Source: Pseudoscleropodium purum | Lineage: Eukaryota; Streptophyta; Bryopsida; Hypnales; Brachytheciaceae | Reading direction: 5' to 3' | Length of the DNA stretch: 64,000 nt | Assembly (NCBI GenBank): GCA_963969395.1 | Contig: OZ017796.1 | Location: 33,098,243 to 33,162,242, forward strand | Program-made: the position numbers and the translations under genes | Notes under the pieces: generated by a model | What the model saw: only the letters and a program-made list of their open reading frames with translations | Told to the model about the DNA's origin: nothing | The model's database searches: none | In this document: positions 44,991 to 54,935 of the stretch, one piece after another | Layout: every line of letters starts with the position of its first letter | Numbering within the stretch: the first letter of the stretch is position 1

Positions 44991-45587
44991 AATTGGAGGT
45001 GGATCTCAACTAGGGAAGGCCCCAAATGTAAATAGGAATTGCCATGAGATGTATGAGAGGATGTTTAAGGATTAGTTTTATGAATCCCCTATATATGGAG
45101 CTTCACATTTTTTATGTTATTATAGAATGCACTGTACTTTGTTTGTGTCTATTATGGACAAAGTTTGTGCTTATGATTCTTACTTTGTGCAGAAGAGGGA
45201 TGTATTTTGATACATGGAATTGTCTCTACATTAGAAGATTAGTGCTATTCTTTGTATGCTTTCATATGGCATCTATTCAGATTCCATTGATGAGTATTGC
45301 CATACGAGTAACACAACTGTGATGGAGTCCATGAAGAGGTTTTGTGTGGCAATTTGAGCAATTTTTGAGGAGCATCACTCAAGACAATCAACACAAGCAG
45401 ACTTTGACAAGCACTTAGCCCTCAATGAAGCTTGAGGTTTTCTAGGTATGTTTGCTTCATTAGATTGTATGCACTATGAGTGGAAGAATTGTTCGGTGGC
45501 TTGGCAAGGTGACTTTGGGGATTGATGTGGTAAAAAGTCTATCATTCTTGAGGCTATAGCCACTAAAGATTTGCACATTTGGCATGC
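44991..45587 (+). pseudogene. PIF/Harbinger transposase, N-terminal half (split)
   Basis: Shifting plus frames give GKAPNVNRNCHEMYERMFKD-stop-FYESPIYG, DSYFVQKRD, TTVMESMKRFCVAI, and then LGMFASLDCMHYEWKNCSVA and SIILEAIATKDLHIWHA. This is the HARBI1/ALP1-like nuclease order. The first catalytic Asp is in LDCMH (45463-45465). Stops fall after KD, AI, EA and FGD. The gene is cut at LHIWHA by the LTR-like element E and resumes at 48878. Such transposases cut and paste with 3-bp target sites. Confidence 0.88.
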
Positions 45588-46048
45588 TGTCGCAGCTTAG
45601 AATTTTGATTTTCTTAGTATACACCCAAATAGGAACGGAAACTAGTAATTAGCTAACCGGATCCGATTAGGTGGGGAAGGAAAACTCAGAATTAGCACGG
45701 AACGTGAAGTAGTGGGCTTCTTGGATCTAACCCGGTCAGGAGTAACTAACGACGGAAACAGAATGTAACACGGATTAGGTCTAGGACCGGATGATGATGA
45801 TGAACCGGATTATGATGGTAAACCGGATTCATGATGACAAACCGGAAAGGGTCCAGGGACTATAAAAGGATGAGCTTTCACTGTTGCACCCCCTTTTAGA
45901 AACTCGACCTTGAGCGCACAATTGAGTTTTTGTCGTTTGTGCGTCTGTGCATTTGTGTTCTGTTCGTTTTAATTCCGGTTGAGATCGGAGAGAGGAAGTG
46001 AGGAACGGGACGTGCGGCTAGGAGAGAGTGAGGTAGATGTGAGTGGGA

Positions 46049-47707
46049 ATGCCTCAGCTACATAGGTCGAGACAAGCGAGTCCCTCTAGAGGCGAGGTGA
46101 AGCTCCGGAAAGTCATTCCGGTTATTCCCTCCACAGAGCCGGAAAAGGCTGAACTCATGGATGATCTCAAATCCATGGGTTGCGTAGGGTTTGCCGAGAA
46201 ACCTTGGGGTTTTAGGGAGGAGAGAATGGTCAAGGAGCTCCTCGGAAAGTTGTCCAACCAGTTTGACAACACCGTGAGGGGAGCTCCCGTCAGCTGGAAC
46301 GAGGGGATGTGGAGAGCGGTTTACGGTTTCCGGGCAGGAGGTTTGGGAATGGCGAGCCGGAAGGATGAGTTTGTTCGAGGGAAGTTCAAGGGAGCCGTCA
46401 ACCCGAAGGACGGATACGCGGTCGAGGATTGCTTGGATGACCGACACCGTCGGCTCCTGCAATTCCTGGTTCCGGTTCTTCACCCGGAAAAGCCGACCAG
46501 GGTGACGATCACCCTCGGCAACACCATTTTCGGTGCCCTCAGTGGTACCCGGAAAGTGGATTGGGCACGGATCATTTCCGATCTCGTGGCCCAGCTGGTT
46601 AGTAGGGTTGGGAAGAAAAGGGCCACTCCAGTGTGCCCTTACCTCTTCCACCTCTATCGGGAGAACCAAGTCCTCACCGATATGGAGGACAGGGCGTGGA
46701 AGACGCAGGAAGTGCTCCTGAAGTATGGGGAGTCGGAGACGGATGACGAGGCGGAATCCGATTCCGGGTCAGACCGGGAGTCCAGCGAGGAAGAGGAGGA
46801 GCCGATGCCGCCGATCAAGCGACAGAAGCTGACGCCTCCACACAAGCGCGGGACGCCTCCCGGTCAAGACAAACCGGCCCCGGAGGAGAAACCGGAAGCC
46901 GAGAAGACCAATTCCGGGGGAGATCCGGATATACAAGATCCGTTCAACGGTCTGATCAACGTCCTCTGCAACATCAGGGCAGATTGGGAGGTCAAGCACA
47001 GGACGCTTGCGGCAATCGGCAAGTTGGTGGGTGCTGCACCGGACAGCAACTTGGCGGAACAAGTGGCGCAATGCATCACGAATCCGGAAGAGACCCGGAA
47101 GCAGGAAGCAGAGATCCGCCGGTTGCAGGAGGAGGTAGATAAACTGAAGGCAACACTTTTTGCCTATCAGGAAGACGTGACGGCCGCTCAGGAGATGGCG
47201 GAGGAGACTCGGAAGGTGGCCGAGCAGATCAAGGCGGTCCTGGGAGAGGCCGGAACGGCAGCGGCCAAGGCGAAGCTCTTCGACGAGAAGATCCACGAAG
47301 AGAAGAAACTATCCGGTTCCCGGATGGTCCGGATTCTCGCGGACTTCGCCGAGCAAGTGGAGACGGCAATGGTGGAGGGGCGGAAGGCAGCGGACCGGAT
47401 CGAGGAGAGCAGCCGGAAGCTGACGGGAGCGACGTGCGACAAAGGTATTCACCTTTCGGACATCTCACTACCGGACCTCTTTCCGGATGCAACTATGGCG
47501 AAGGACAGGAAGGATTGGACTCCTGAGTCCAAGAAGTCTGCACGGACTGGGACTCCGGGCACGAGACCGGATATCACCATCGACATGGAGTCTCCACCCG
47601 GACCGAATCCTGCGGAGGGGGAACGGGTCCGGAATTTGAGTGAAGTCTTCGAGGAGCTAGTCCCGGAGACCGGAAGCCCGACGATAGGATCTAGAGTTGT
47701 AGGGTAG
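46049..47707 (+). CDS. Unrecognised 552-aa acidic coiled-coil protein encoded in element E
   Basis: The ORF is intact. ATG 46049 is chosen because an in-frame TGA sits at 46040; the GTG at 46043 is less likely. Residues ~1-225 look globular (SWNEGMWRAVYGFRAGGLG, RRLLQFLVPVL, TITLGNTIFGALSG, KVDWARIISDLVAQL, CPYLFHLYREN). Residues ~228-252 are an acidic run of Glu, Asp and Ser, followed by PPIKRQKLTPPHKR, a plausible nuclear signal (~252-267). Residues ~343-457 are heptad-like Glu/Lys/Arg-rich coiled coil (EIRRLQEEVDKLKATL and on). No zinc knuckle, protease, RT, integrase or known transposase motif is visible. GC content is far above the flanks. It could be a gag-like or regulatory protein of the parent retroelement. 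Function unknown; I recognise only a general likeness to plant transposon-related hypothetical proteins. Confidence 0.8.
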   Translation: MPQLHRSRQASPSRGEVKLRKVIPVIPSTEPEKAELMDDLKSMGCVGFAEKPWGFREERMVKELLGKLSNQFDNTVRGAPVSWNEGMWRAVYGFRAGGLGMASRKDEFVRGKFKGAVNPKDGYAVEDCLDDRHRRLLQFLVPVLHPEKPTRVTITLGNTIFGALSGTRKVDWARIISDLVAQLVSRVGKKRATPVCPYLFHLYRENQVLTDMEDRAWKTQEVLLKYGESETDDEAESDSGSDRESSEEEEEPMPPIKRQKLTPPHKRGTPPGQDKPAPEEKPEAEKTNSGGDPDIQDPFNGLINVLCNIRADWEVKHRTLAAIGKLVGAAPDSNLAEQVAQCITNPEETRKQEAEIRRLQEEVDKLKATLFAYQEDVTAAQEMAEETRKVAEQIKAVLGEAGTAAAKAKLFDEKIHEEKKLSGSRMVRILADFAEQVETAMVEGRKAADRIEESSRKLTGATCDKGIHLSDISLPDLFPDATMAKDRKDWTPESKKSARTGTPGTRPDITIDMESPPGPNPAEGERVRNLSEVFEELVPETGSPTIGSRVVG

Positions 47708-48463
47708 ATAGGATTTTAATTTCAGTTAGGAGTAGGAGCGGATCCGGCTCAACAGTATTAGGTTAGACCGGAAGTTAGATTTAGGTGGCGGCGGACCCCC
47801 ACGGGTTTTCCGCTCCTTTTTGTGCTTTTAGGGTTTTTACCCTTTGTATATAAATCGGTTCCTGCGATGGGAATTGGGAGTTGTTCATTTTGCAAACTTC
47901 TTGTACCTTTCTATTCTCTTCGTTGTGTATCTCTCTCCAGCGCGACAGGATTGTATGATGTGGAGTTAGGATAGTACGAGCCGGTTTGCAAGTGATTTCT
48001 CCCCTTGGTGTTTATTTTCCGATCCTAGGTGCATGTGAGTAGGTACCGAAGAGTTGGGAGTGAACTTAGTTCCTCAGCACGTCTAGAGTTTGAGATTCCG
48101 GGTGAGAAAGCCGTTGTTAGGCTAGGCGGGTAGGGAGGGATTCCTTAGCTGCGCTAGAACTCCCGGGTGGGAAATCCGGTTGAGTGTCCGATCTCTTGTG
48201 AGGTCTCACCACCCGTATGGGTAACGGAAGAACTTTAGTTGATGTTGGAACGGACGGGTGCACTTGTAACCACCTGTCTTCGCACGGATCGGAAGTAGCA
48301 TCAAGGTCGTTGTAGTACGAGAGGGTCGAGTGTGGGGTCTTTGTGTGACCTACGACCCGGATTGCTATCTGGGTTGTTGTGAAGGACCAAACCGGATCCG
48401 GATTAGCTTAGGAGTCTAGAAGGTAGGACAGTGGGTCTTCAGCCACTATAAGTCACGGAAGGA

Positions 48464-48697
48464 GTGGTAGGCCTACCACTCTCAAAATTAAGCGGCGACC
48501 CCTCTGATGGTGAAACAAAGGCAAAACCAAACCGGATAGGATTACGGGTACAGGATGACCATTCCGACCGGATTGGTCAGGACGGATTTCCAGGATCGGA
48601 AGTTGTGAGATCCTGGGATTTGGGTATTTGTACGGACCGGATAGTTAGTAGGACCGGAAGAAGGAGTAATCCGGTCTGTAGTTATCCGGTGTGGTAG
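48464..48697 (+). CDS. Small ORF shared by both copies of element E
   Basis: A 77-codon ORF starting MVGLPLSKLSGDPSDGE has an 80-codon counterpart at 34078-34320 in the short copy. Most residues are identical across the two copies (for example IGQDGFPG-EVVRSWDL-ICTDRIVS). The copies are closely similar at DNA level anyway, so conservation of the protein is not shown. No motif recognised. It lies downstream of the second TATA-like box, where a retroelement transcript would have its R/U5 leader. Confidence 0.25.
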   Translation: MVGLPLSKLSGDPSDGETKAKPNRIGLRVQDDHSDRIGQDGFPGSEVVRSWDLGICTDRIVSRTGRRSNPVCSYPVW

Positions 48698-48877
48698 TAT
48701 TTCTGGTTCTAGATCTAGGACCGGAAAGTAAGATTGGGATACTGACTGAGCTTAACTACTTAATAGAGCTAGATACTTCACAGGATCTCGTGGGTTCGAT
48801 CTTTAGAGTCACTTAGTTATACTCTAGAGCAATTTTTGTGAGTATAATGGGGAATTGACCTGCCCTGTGCTGCGACA

Positions 48878-49456
48878 CATGCCTTCTTTGAACTCCCAAG
48901 GTCTAACAATGACCTCAATGTTTTGGACTCCTCCCCATTGATACATAACATGTTGACTAGTGAGTTGCGTGATACATAGTTCATAGTCAATGGATGTCAA
49001 TATGATTGGTTTTATCTTTTGACTGATAGCATCTATCCTCCTTGGGCTTATTTTGTTCAGAGTATTCATCAACCAACGAATGAGAAGAAAAGATATTTTG
49101 CACAACGACAAGATGTAGTTCGCAAAAATATTGAGCTTTGTTTTCGTGTACTTCAAGACCAATTTGCCATCATTAGAAACCTATGTAGGAAGTAAAGTAT
49201 GGACATCATAACAGATATTATGTTTGCTTGTTGCATCCTCCACAATATGATAGTGGAAGATGAATAAGATGTAGATAGCTTTGAAGACATTGTGACAAAG
49301 TTATAGAGAGATGTTCCCCAACCATATGTTAGAGGGCTAACATTTGATGAGTTGCTCACTAGTACTAGGGAGATAGAAGACTCTAACACTCACTATGGAC
49401 TTAGAGGAAACCTCTTAGAGCACTTGTGGGCATTGAAAGGAGCCAATATGTACTAA
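48878..49456 (+). pseudogene. PIF/Harbinger transposase, C-terminal half (split)
   Basis: Continues the fragment ending at 45587: with one CATGC copy removed the frame reads WHA then FFELPRSNNDLNVLD. The second catalytic Asp is in NND (48911-48913). Then SIYPPWAYFVQSI, KRYFAQRQDVVRKNIELCFR (Glu at 49133-49135, the third catalytic residue) and IMFACCILHNMIVEDE. It ends HLWALKGANMY at 49456. Stops fall at several places (after RDT, CRK, EDE). On the opposite strand, just beyond, the end of a convergent ORF reads GLTWKSERYYQ (about 49520 to 49487). Confidence 0.88.
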
Positions 49457-49870
49457 TTTAGATTTATGCAATCTAACACTATCATTGATAGTATCTTTCA
49501 CTCTTCCAAGTGAGTCCAATATCTTTTATTCTTAAAAGTGAGTCCATTTTCAACAAAATTTCCCTACCACATAAAAGCTATAGAGAATTCACTAAACTGT
49601 GACTAATGTGACTAATATCCCAAGGGGCATTTATCACATTAATCACAATGGAGCCAATCTTTCAATCTACTAGCCTTTTGTATTTGAAAATGGCTCCAAA
49701 ACTTCCCATTAGTTGTAAAAGACCCTATAAAAGCATCCTAACTTATAAAATTGCTCAAGTCAATGCCAATTCCTATTCATTTTTAAATATGGAAGTAAAA
49801 CAATAAAAAATTGGTGAAAAATCCAAAAAGTGTCCAATGTTCCAACAAAGTGTTATATTAATCCTTTAAC
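49457..49870 (+). repeat. Harbinger 3' flank and repeat B, copy 1
   Basis: 49440-49530 resembles 61334-61435. From 49596 an imperfect palindrome (ACTGTGACTAATG ... CATTAATCACAAT) leads into ~220 bp (ATGGCTCCAAAACTTCCCAT and on to AAATCCAAAAAGTGTCCAATG). This recurs reverse-complemented at 60420-60674 and 60770-60975. The same neighbours at both loci suggest repeat B belongs to, or travels with, this Harbinger family. Confidence 0.55.
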
Positions 49871-52400
49871 ATTGAGATGGCTAGAAATGGCCTATAGATA
49901 GATTACATTCCATCTGCATTTGTATAACACAAATGGAATCAATGTAAAATGAATGAAACTATAAAGTTGTGGGTAAGAGTAAGTTGAAAATTTAGCAATT
50001 TTTTTGGAAGAGAACTAAGCAAAATTGAAGATTCTATGCCTATCCAAAGCCCATATTCAACCAGAAATACAATACAAGGGTGTAGATGTATATTGGGGTG
50101 AAGGGGAATGCTTGTGAGGAGCTTTAAAAGTTATACAGAGGTGACCAATGTAGCCAATATGTAGTAGTTTTGTGGCAATTCTAGCAATTCTAGTGCAAGC
50201 CTAGTTTCTAGGTCCAACATTAGTACAAGCCTAGTCCTTAGGTAACAACACTTTTTAAACTTTTCTATGAAATATATAAAACTAGTCAAAACTTTACTTA
50301 GATTTACTTGGCAATATGAATTCTAGGCCTATAAAATCAAAGTTAGTGGATTTTTTAATTTTAAAATGACACAATAACTTTGATTCATATTATAATGTTA
50401 TATACTATAGTATACCAGTACATCTATGGTAAACATTTCAAATTTCTTGAGTCTATTCTATATTTGATATGAATTTTCTTTATTTTTTTCTTAAAAATTC
50501 ATAGTAATTCAATTTTTTTTATATATGAAAATTTTATGACTTATATTAGACACATGACTTCATCTCTAAAAAATAAATATAAAAGTTTTTATTCATATCT
50601 AGTTGTAAAATAATAGCAAACTAAGTGATAACTTGAAATCAATGGTCATATCTTCTTATTTCATATTGTTTCCTCTATAACAAAAATTATCCATGTGTTT
50701 TAAGAAAAAAATCAATAGTCAAATGAATTTCAGTTTTATATTTGAACATTCTATTTGGTACTAGTAACTTGAAGAAGGTAGAATCACACAACATCCAATT
50801 TAGAAACAAAAATTGCAAACCACATCACAAGAATAATTTTATTTAGTTTCCTTTGTAGCATCTAAAGAATTCACTAGACACATATATAATCTAACTTTGA
50901 GATATAGTATTCAACTTCTAGGATTTCTAGGATATACAAAGATGGATATAGGTGAATCTATATAATAACAAAGATACCAGAAATGAATGTACAAAATGAA
51001 TAGAAATAGAAGTATGATATATAATAATGGGTTCAAGAATACAAACTACAAGATATACTAAAAACAAATGGCCTATATTATTACACTATCATTTTAGTAT
51101 TTAATATTAGAACTTTCAAGCCAACTAGATAGAAGCTTATTATAAATAGCGGTTCCAATAAGTATTTCACTATTTAGGATGGAATACCACTTGGAGAATG
51201 AAGCCTTCTAATAAAGTGCTATATCAAATTGTCCCCGATTACCTACTATTTTCGTACAATTGTGGGTGCTTGATTATCCACCCTTAGTATGGAAGCGAAC
51301 ATGACTAGGTTATTAGCTTTTATCTATTTTTGATTTAAAGGGGATGTTGTGAGCATGGTCCACTATGCCTTCCAAGCAATGGATCTTGCTAATGTTTCCT
51401 TGTTTTCACGGATGGGCGAAAGAAATGCCTAGAACGCAAGTGATGTGACATCCAATTACTGTCAATTATCAAATTACTACAATTCCACAATGAGTCCTAC
51501 AATACTAAATACCTACCTAGGTGATTCTTTGTTTTTTTACCTTCTAAATTAAACCCTATGCGCTATTCTTGGTTCTAAGTTTCACTCCTAATTTTACTTT
51601 GTGGTTATGGCCCTAACCCTATTGCCTATTTCCTATGTGATTCTAATTTTTCCATGATTCCATCCTCCTATCTTATGAGCTTGTTGAGACCCAACTGTCA
51701 GTTTTGCGCTAACTTCATGCTTGATAGTTTGGGTGAAATGACTAAGGCTAGCTCAGTGTCTTACCTCACCTTTGCCAAGGTTTGACATGGTGTCATCCAC
51801 ATTAGCATAAGCCCCTTCCGGTTCCATGGTAGCCCCTTTCTAGACTTTGGTTACTCCTTGGGTTGGCTCCAAGCCCACTGCCTAATTGGAGGGGGAGGTA
51901 CACCCTTATGTTTTCCTTTCTTTTTTTCCCCCTTTCTGTATCACTAGCTCTTTCTACATTAACACTATTCTTCCAAGGGTATTAATGGAGGTCTTACAAT
52001 TATAGATTCAAATCCCAAGGCCTTAATGGAGCTATTCTTCCTTATTATGCACTCCTCTTTGTGTTATACTAATCTAAATTCTAATGGTTACAATAGGCTC
52101 CCATAGATTTCCCCTAGGACCTTTCTAATTTACTAGCTAGTATACTATTTATCTCCTTCCTTCTATTTCATCCCTCCCCCTCTAAGCTCCCTCCATTGTT
52201 TATAGTGGACCTTGGTTGGTGAGAGAAGATTAGAGGCTACTAGTTGTGTACAAGGCATTTTAAGGAGGTGCACCTTCTTCTTCTCACTTTCCCTCCTTCT
52301 ACTTTACACTATTTGGTTATTTTTTTGTTTTTTGTTCTTGTCCCTCTATCCTTTGTGCCTTGTTTTTTCCTCTTTAGATTGGACCTTCTACCCGGACTCC
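49871..52400. other. AT-rich region, nothing recognised
   Basis: No ORF of note and no repeat assigned. Very AT-rich from 50.2 to 51.1 kb, then ordinary composition. Confidence 0.35.
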
Positions 52401-52404
52401 TCCC

Positions 52405-52700
52405 TCACCATGTGCTAGATCTTTCTACCCTTGTATTGAACCTCTCTTCTTGTATACTGAACCTCCTCTTTTATCGTTGGAGCCTCCTCTCCATGCACTA
52501 GAGCTTCTTTTTTGTCGCTAGAGCTTCCTTCCCGTGTATTGAAGCTTGTTGGATATTGGCCTCAAGTTGTTGGATATGAGATTTCAGGTGGCTAGGTATT
52601 GAACTTGGGTGGTCGGGTATGGCCCACCTCTCGTGTATTGGACCTCCTTTCCATCACTAGAGCTTCCTTCCCGTGTGTTGGAGCTTACTGGTATCAGCCT
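52405..52700 (+). repeat. ~21-bp imperfect tandem repeat
   Basis: Units such as TGTATTGAACCTCTCTTCT, TATCGTTGGAGCCTCCTCTCC, ATGCACTAGAGCTTCTTTTTT and GTCGCTAGAGCTTCCTTCCC follow one another at 20-22 bp from 52411 to about 52551. Three more units lie at about 52630-52690. It reads partly open (LDLSTLVLNLSSCILNLL), but this merely reflects the 7-codon period. Confidence 0.6.
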
Positions 52701-52799
52701 TGGGCTAATAGGGCCCTCGGGCTAGGCTCCCTTTGAATTACCCTCTTGGGTTTCCTTAAGGAACCTGCTAAACTAATAAAAGACCAAACCTTTACGAAA

Positions 52800-54790
52800 A
52801 ATTAACGTCAAGCTAGAACTTCGCCATTTGGGACCTAAGCCCAATGACTAGGGGGGGATTCTAGTTTGACCAAAAATCACTAGATGTATGGTAACATTCC
52901 TATGAGTATACTGCTAATCTTGGAAGCTAAACTTTGGACTTTTCCAAGAACATCTTGGAAACTAGACTTTGGAACTATGTGCCTTAGGGGTTCAAAGCTC
53001 CACCGTCAAGTTGGATTTAACACCAACTATAGGAATTTGAAGTGCCTCAGGGGTTTGTGGCTTCACCATATAGGACCTTTTAACATGCACTATAGGACTA
53101 AATTCTAGCTAGGGATTCAAAGCTTTGCCATCTTGTAAGGGGGGCACTCAACAAGAGAACGGTTAGACAAAGGAATAGGAAGTTCCCTAAGGAAAAAATA
53201 CAACAGGGGTTTGAAGCTTCGCTGTTCTAAAGAGGGGTCCACTCAACAAGAACAACTTTAGAAAAAGGTTAATTATCACAAAAGTACACCAGGGGTAGAA
53301 CAAGGGTTAATAGTCCAATAAAACTCTTCACTATCGACATGACTCACACACCAAAGGTTCCATAAAGAGGCAACACCAAGGTATAGTGGGGGGTTGCTCT
53401 AGGATTAGTACAAGATACCAAAAGACTTTTCAAACCACACAAGTGACTCACTACTTACAAGGAAAAAGACTTCCTACTTCACCACCTTAACACACCAAAA
53501 TACACAAGGCAAGGTAGAAGGACCCTTGAGGACCTTCTAAAATTTTGAGATAAAACAAGAAAGGAATCAAAAGTGCTCCAAGAACATCGTAGGGAATTTT
53601 GGCTTCAAATGCCAAAAAAAATCCAAAACAACTTGGACCCATGGACCCGATAACAAAATGAAGGGGGTGATTTTAGAGAGGAAAACGAAGCCCTTAAATA
53701 GATTTCAAGAGACCACTCCTTCCCTCCTAAATTCCTACTAGTAACCTTATCAACTTGGATTTTCATCTTCATCCTCAAAGATTTTCATTCTACTCCCAAA
53801 CTTTTGGCTATCTACCACATATTGGACCAACATCCTAACTTTTGGAGATTAACTCCAAATGCAAACGGATTGTGCCATTGGCTCCAAATCACCATTTTTA
53901 GTTCAAAACCCCCTACCTCCCGTATCAAGACCAGAAACCCAACAAAGGCTAGTATAGATTAAAATCCAAGCTAAGGTAAATTTCCAACTCTTGGTTGTTT
54001 CCTATTTTGAAAAAAGTACCTAACTTGTGGTCTCCAATAGGTGCAAGAGAGTAAGAAAAGGCTCCTTATTGACTTCATTTCGTCATCTTGTGCTTCCAGA
54101 GTGCCATTCAACATCATGGGGACTTGCCATGTAATTAATTCCTAAAGAATCTGGCCTCTATTGGAATCTTGCCACTATCGGAATGTCACGAAATTTGGTG
54201 GAGTGCATTATTAGTATAAAAAAGCTAATATAATTTTTAGTGAGATTTTACGGCAATTTGGATAATTTCTATGAAATTCCCATTGGAGGTTAGAACGATT
54301 GACCGCTCAGAAAAAGTTCTTTTGTAAGTCACAAGATATTAGGAATTTTCATGAAACCTCTTAAGGAGCCTTATGGTAGGCGTGCAAGTCCGCTTTGTCT
54401 CTAGCACACTTGGTCAATGGAGATCCCAATTGGCCATCTCCTTGAATTATTGATGGTGTAGAAATCTTTTACAGATGAGGGGATCTTGGAAAGTCAATTT
54501 TGCCGTTGAACTCTTAGCATGGGATTTATCCTAGAACACCATATTTGGATAGTAGATTCCTCTACGGCTCCATCTTTCGATTGTGGTACCTACAAACTAA
54601 CAATCGGGGGTTCTTGGGAATTCATCGTTCTAATAGAGAATTTGAAACCTAACTCTAGGACTTGACCTATTGGCCTTATTGTAAATCCTTTGAACCGATT
54701 TATCCATGAATTGCCACATTTATAGTGGGATTTAGCCCTTAAGGGGCTGTATGACTCAAACCTACAAAACTAGCTATTTTGTGATTCCTT
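52800..54790 (-). repeat. Dispersed repeat X, copy 6
   Basis: 53770-54790 aligns in the same orientation with copy 1 at 7490-8480, listed there. Upstream, 52986, 53049, 53111 and 53205 each start an AGGGRTTYRAAGCTT-like block (for example AGGGGTTTGAAGCTTCGCTG) at 62-, 63- and 94-bp spacing, a degenerate internal repeat. No conserved ORF. Confidence 0.55.
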
Positions 54791-54935
54791 CACTATTTCT
54801 AGATTAGTTTTAGGGGAGTTCTACACGTACAATTAAAACTAGACCAAATACTATAATGGGTATGTTACAACCCTATTTCAGTTCTACATTTTTTTTATGG
54901 CTTTTTGTATACTTTTATCTATTCTAAATTGAGGT

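Larger units (their letters stand above)
45588..48877 (+). mobile_element. LTR-like element E, long copy (3290 bp)
   Basis: Ends TGTCGCAGC and GCTGCGACA (perfect 9-bp inverted repeat, TG...CA) with a perfect 5-bp target duplication CATGC (45583-45587, 48878-48882). It has no internal long direct repeats, primer-binding site or pol genes, so it behaves like one LTR left alone. TATA-like boxes lie at 45861 (TATAAAAG) and 47847 (TATATAAATC); a 552-codon ORF lies between them. The right ~1.2 kb is shared with the short copy at 32842-34491. CCGGA/TCCGG words are strikingly frequent in coding and non-coding parts. A Ginger-type DNA transposon (TGT...ACA ends) is an alternative, less likely with 5-bp duplications. 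Confidence 0.85.

Noticed and set aside
46054..47492. Several minus-strand ORFs, up to 203 codons
   Set aside because: They are shadows of the 552-codon plus-strand ORF in GC-rich DNA; no domains, and composition fits the opposite strand.
52689..52700. TGGTATCAGCC, like a Met-tRNA primer-binding site
   Set aside because: Matches only the first nine bases of the usual TGGTATCAGAGCC and has no LTR boundary upstream.
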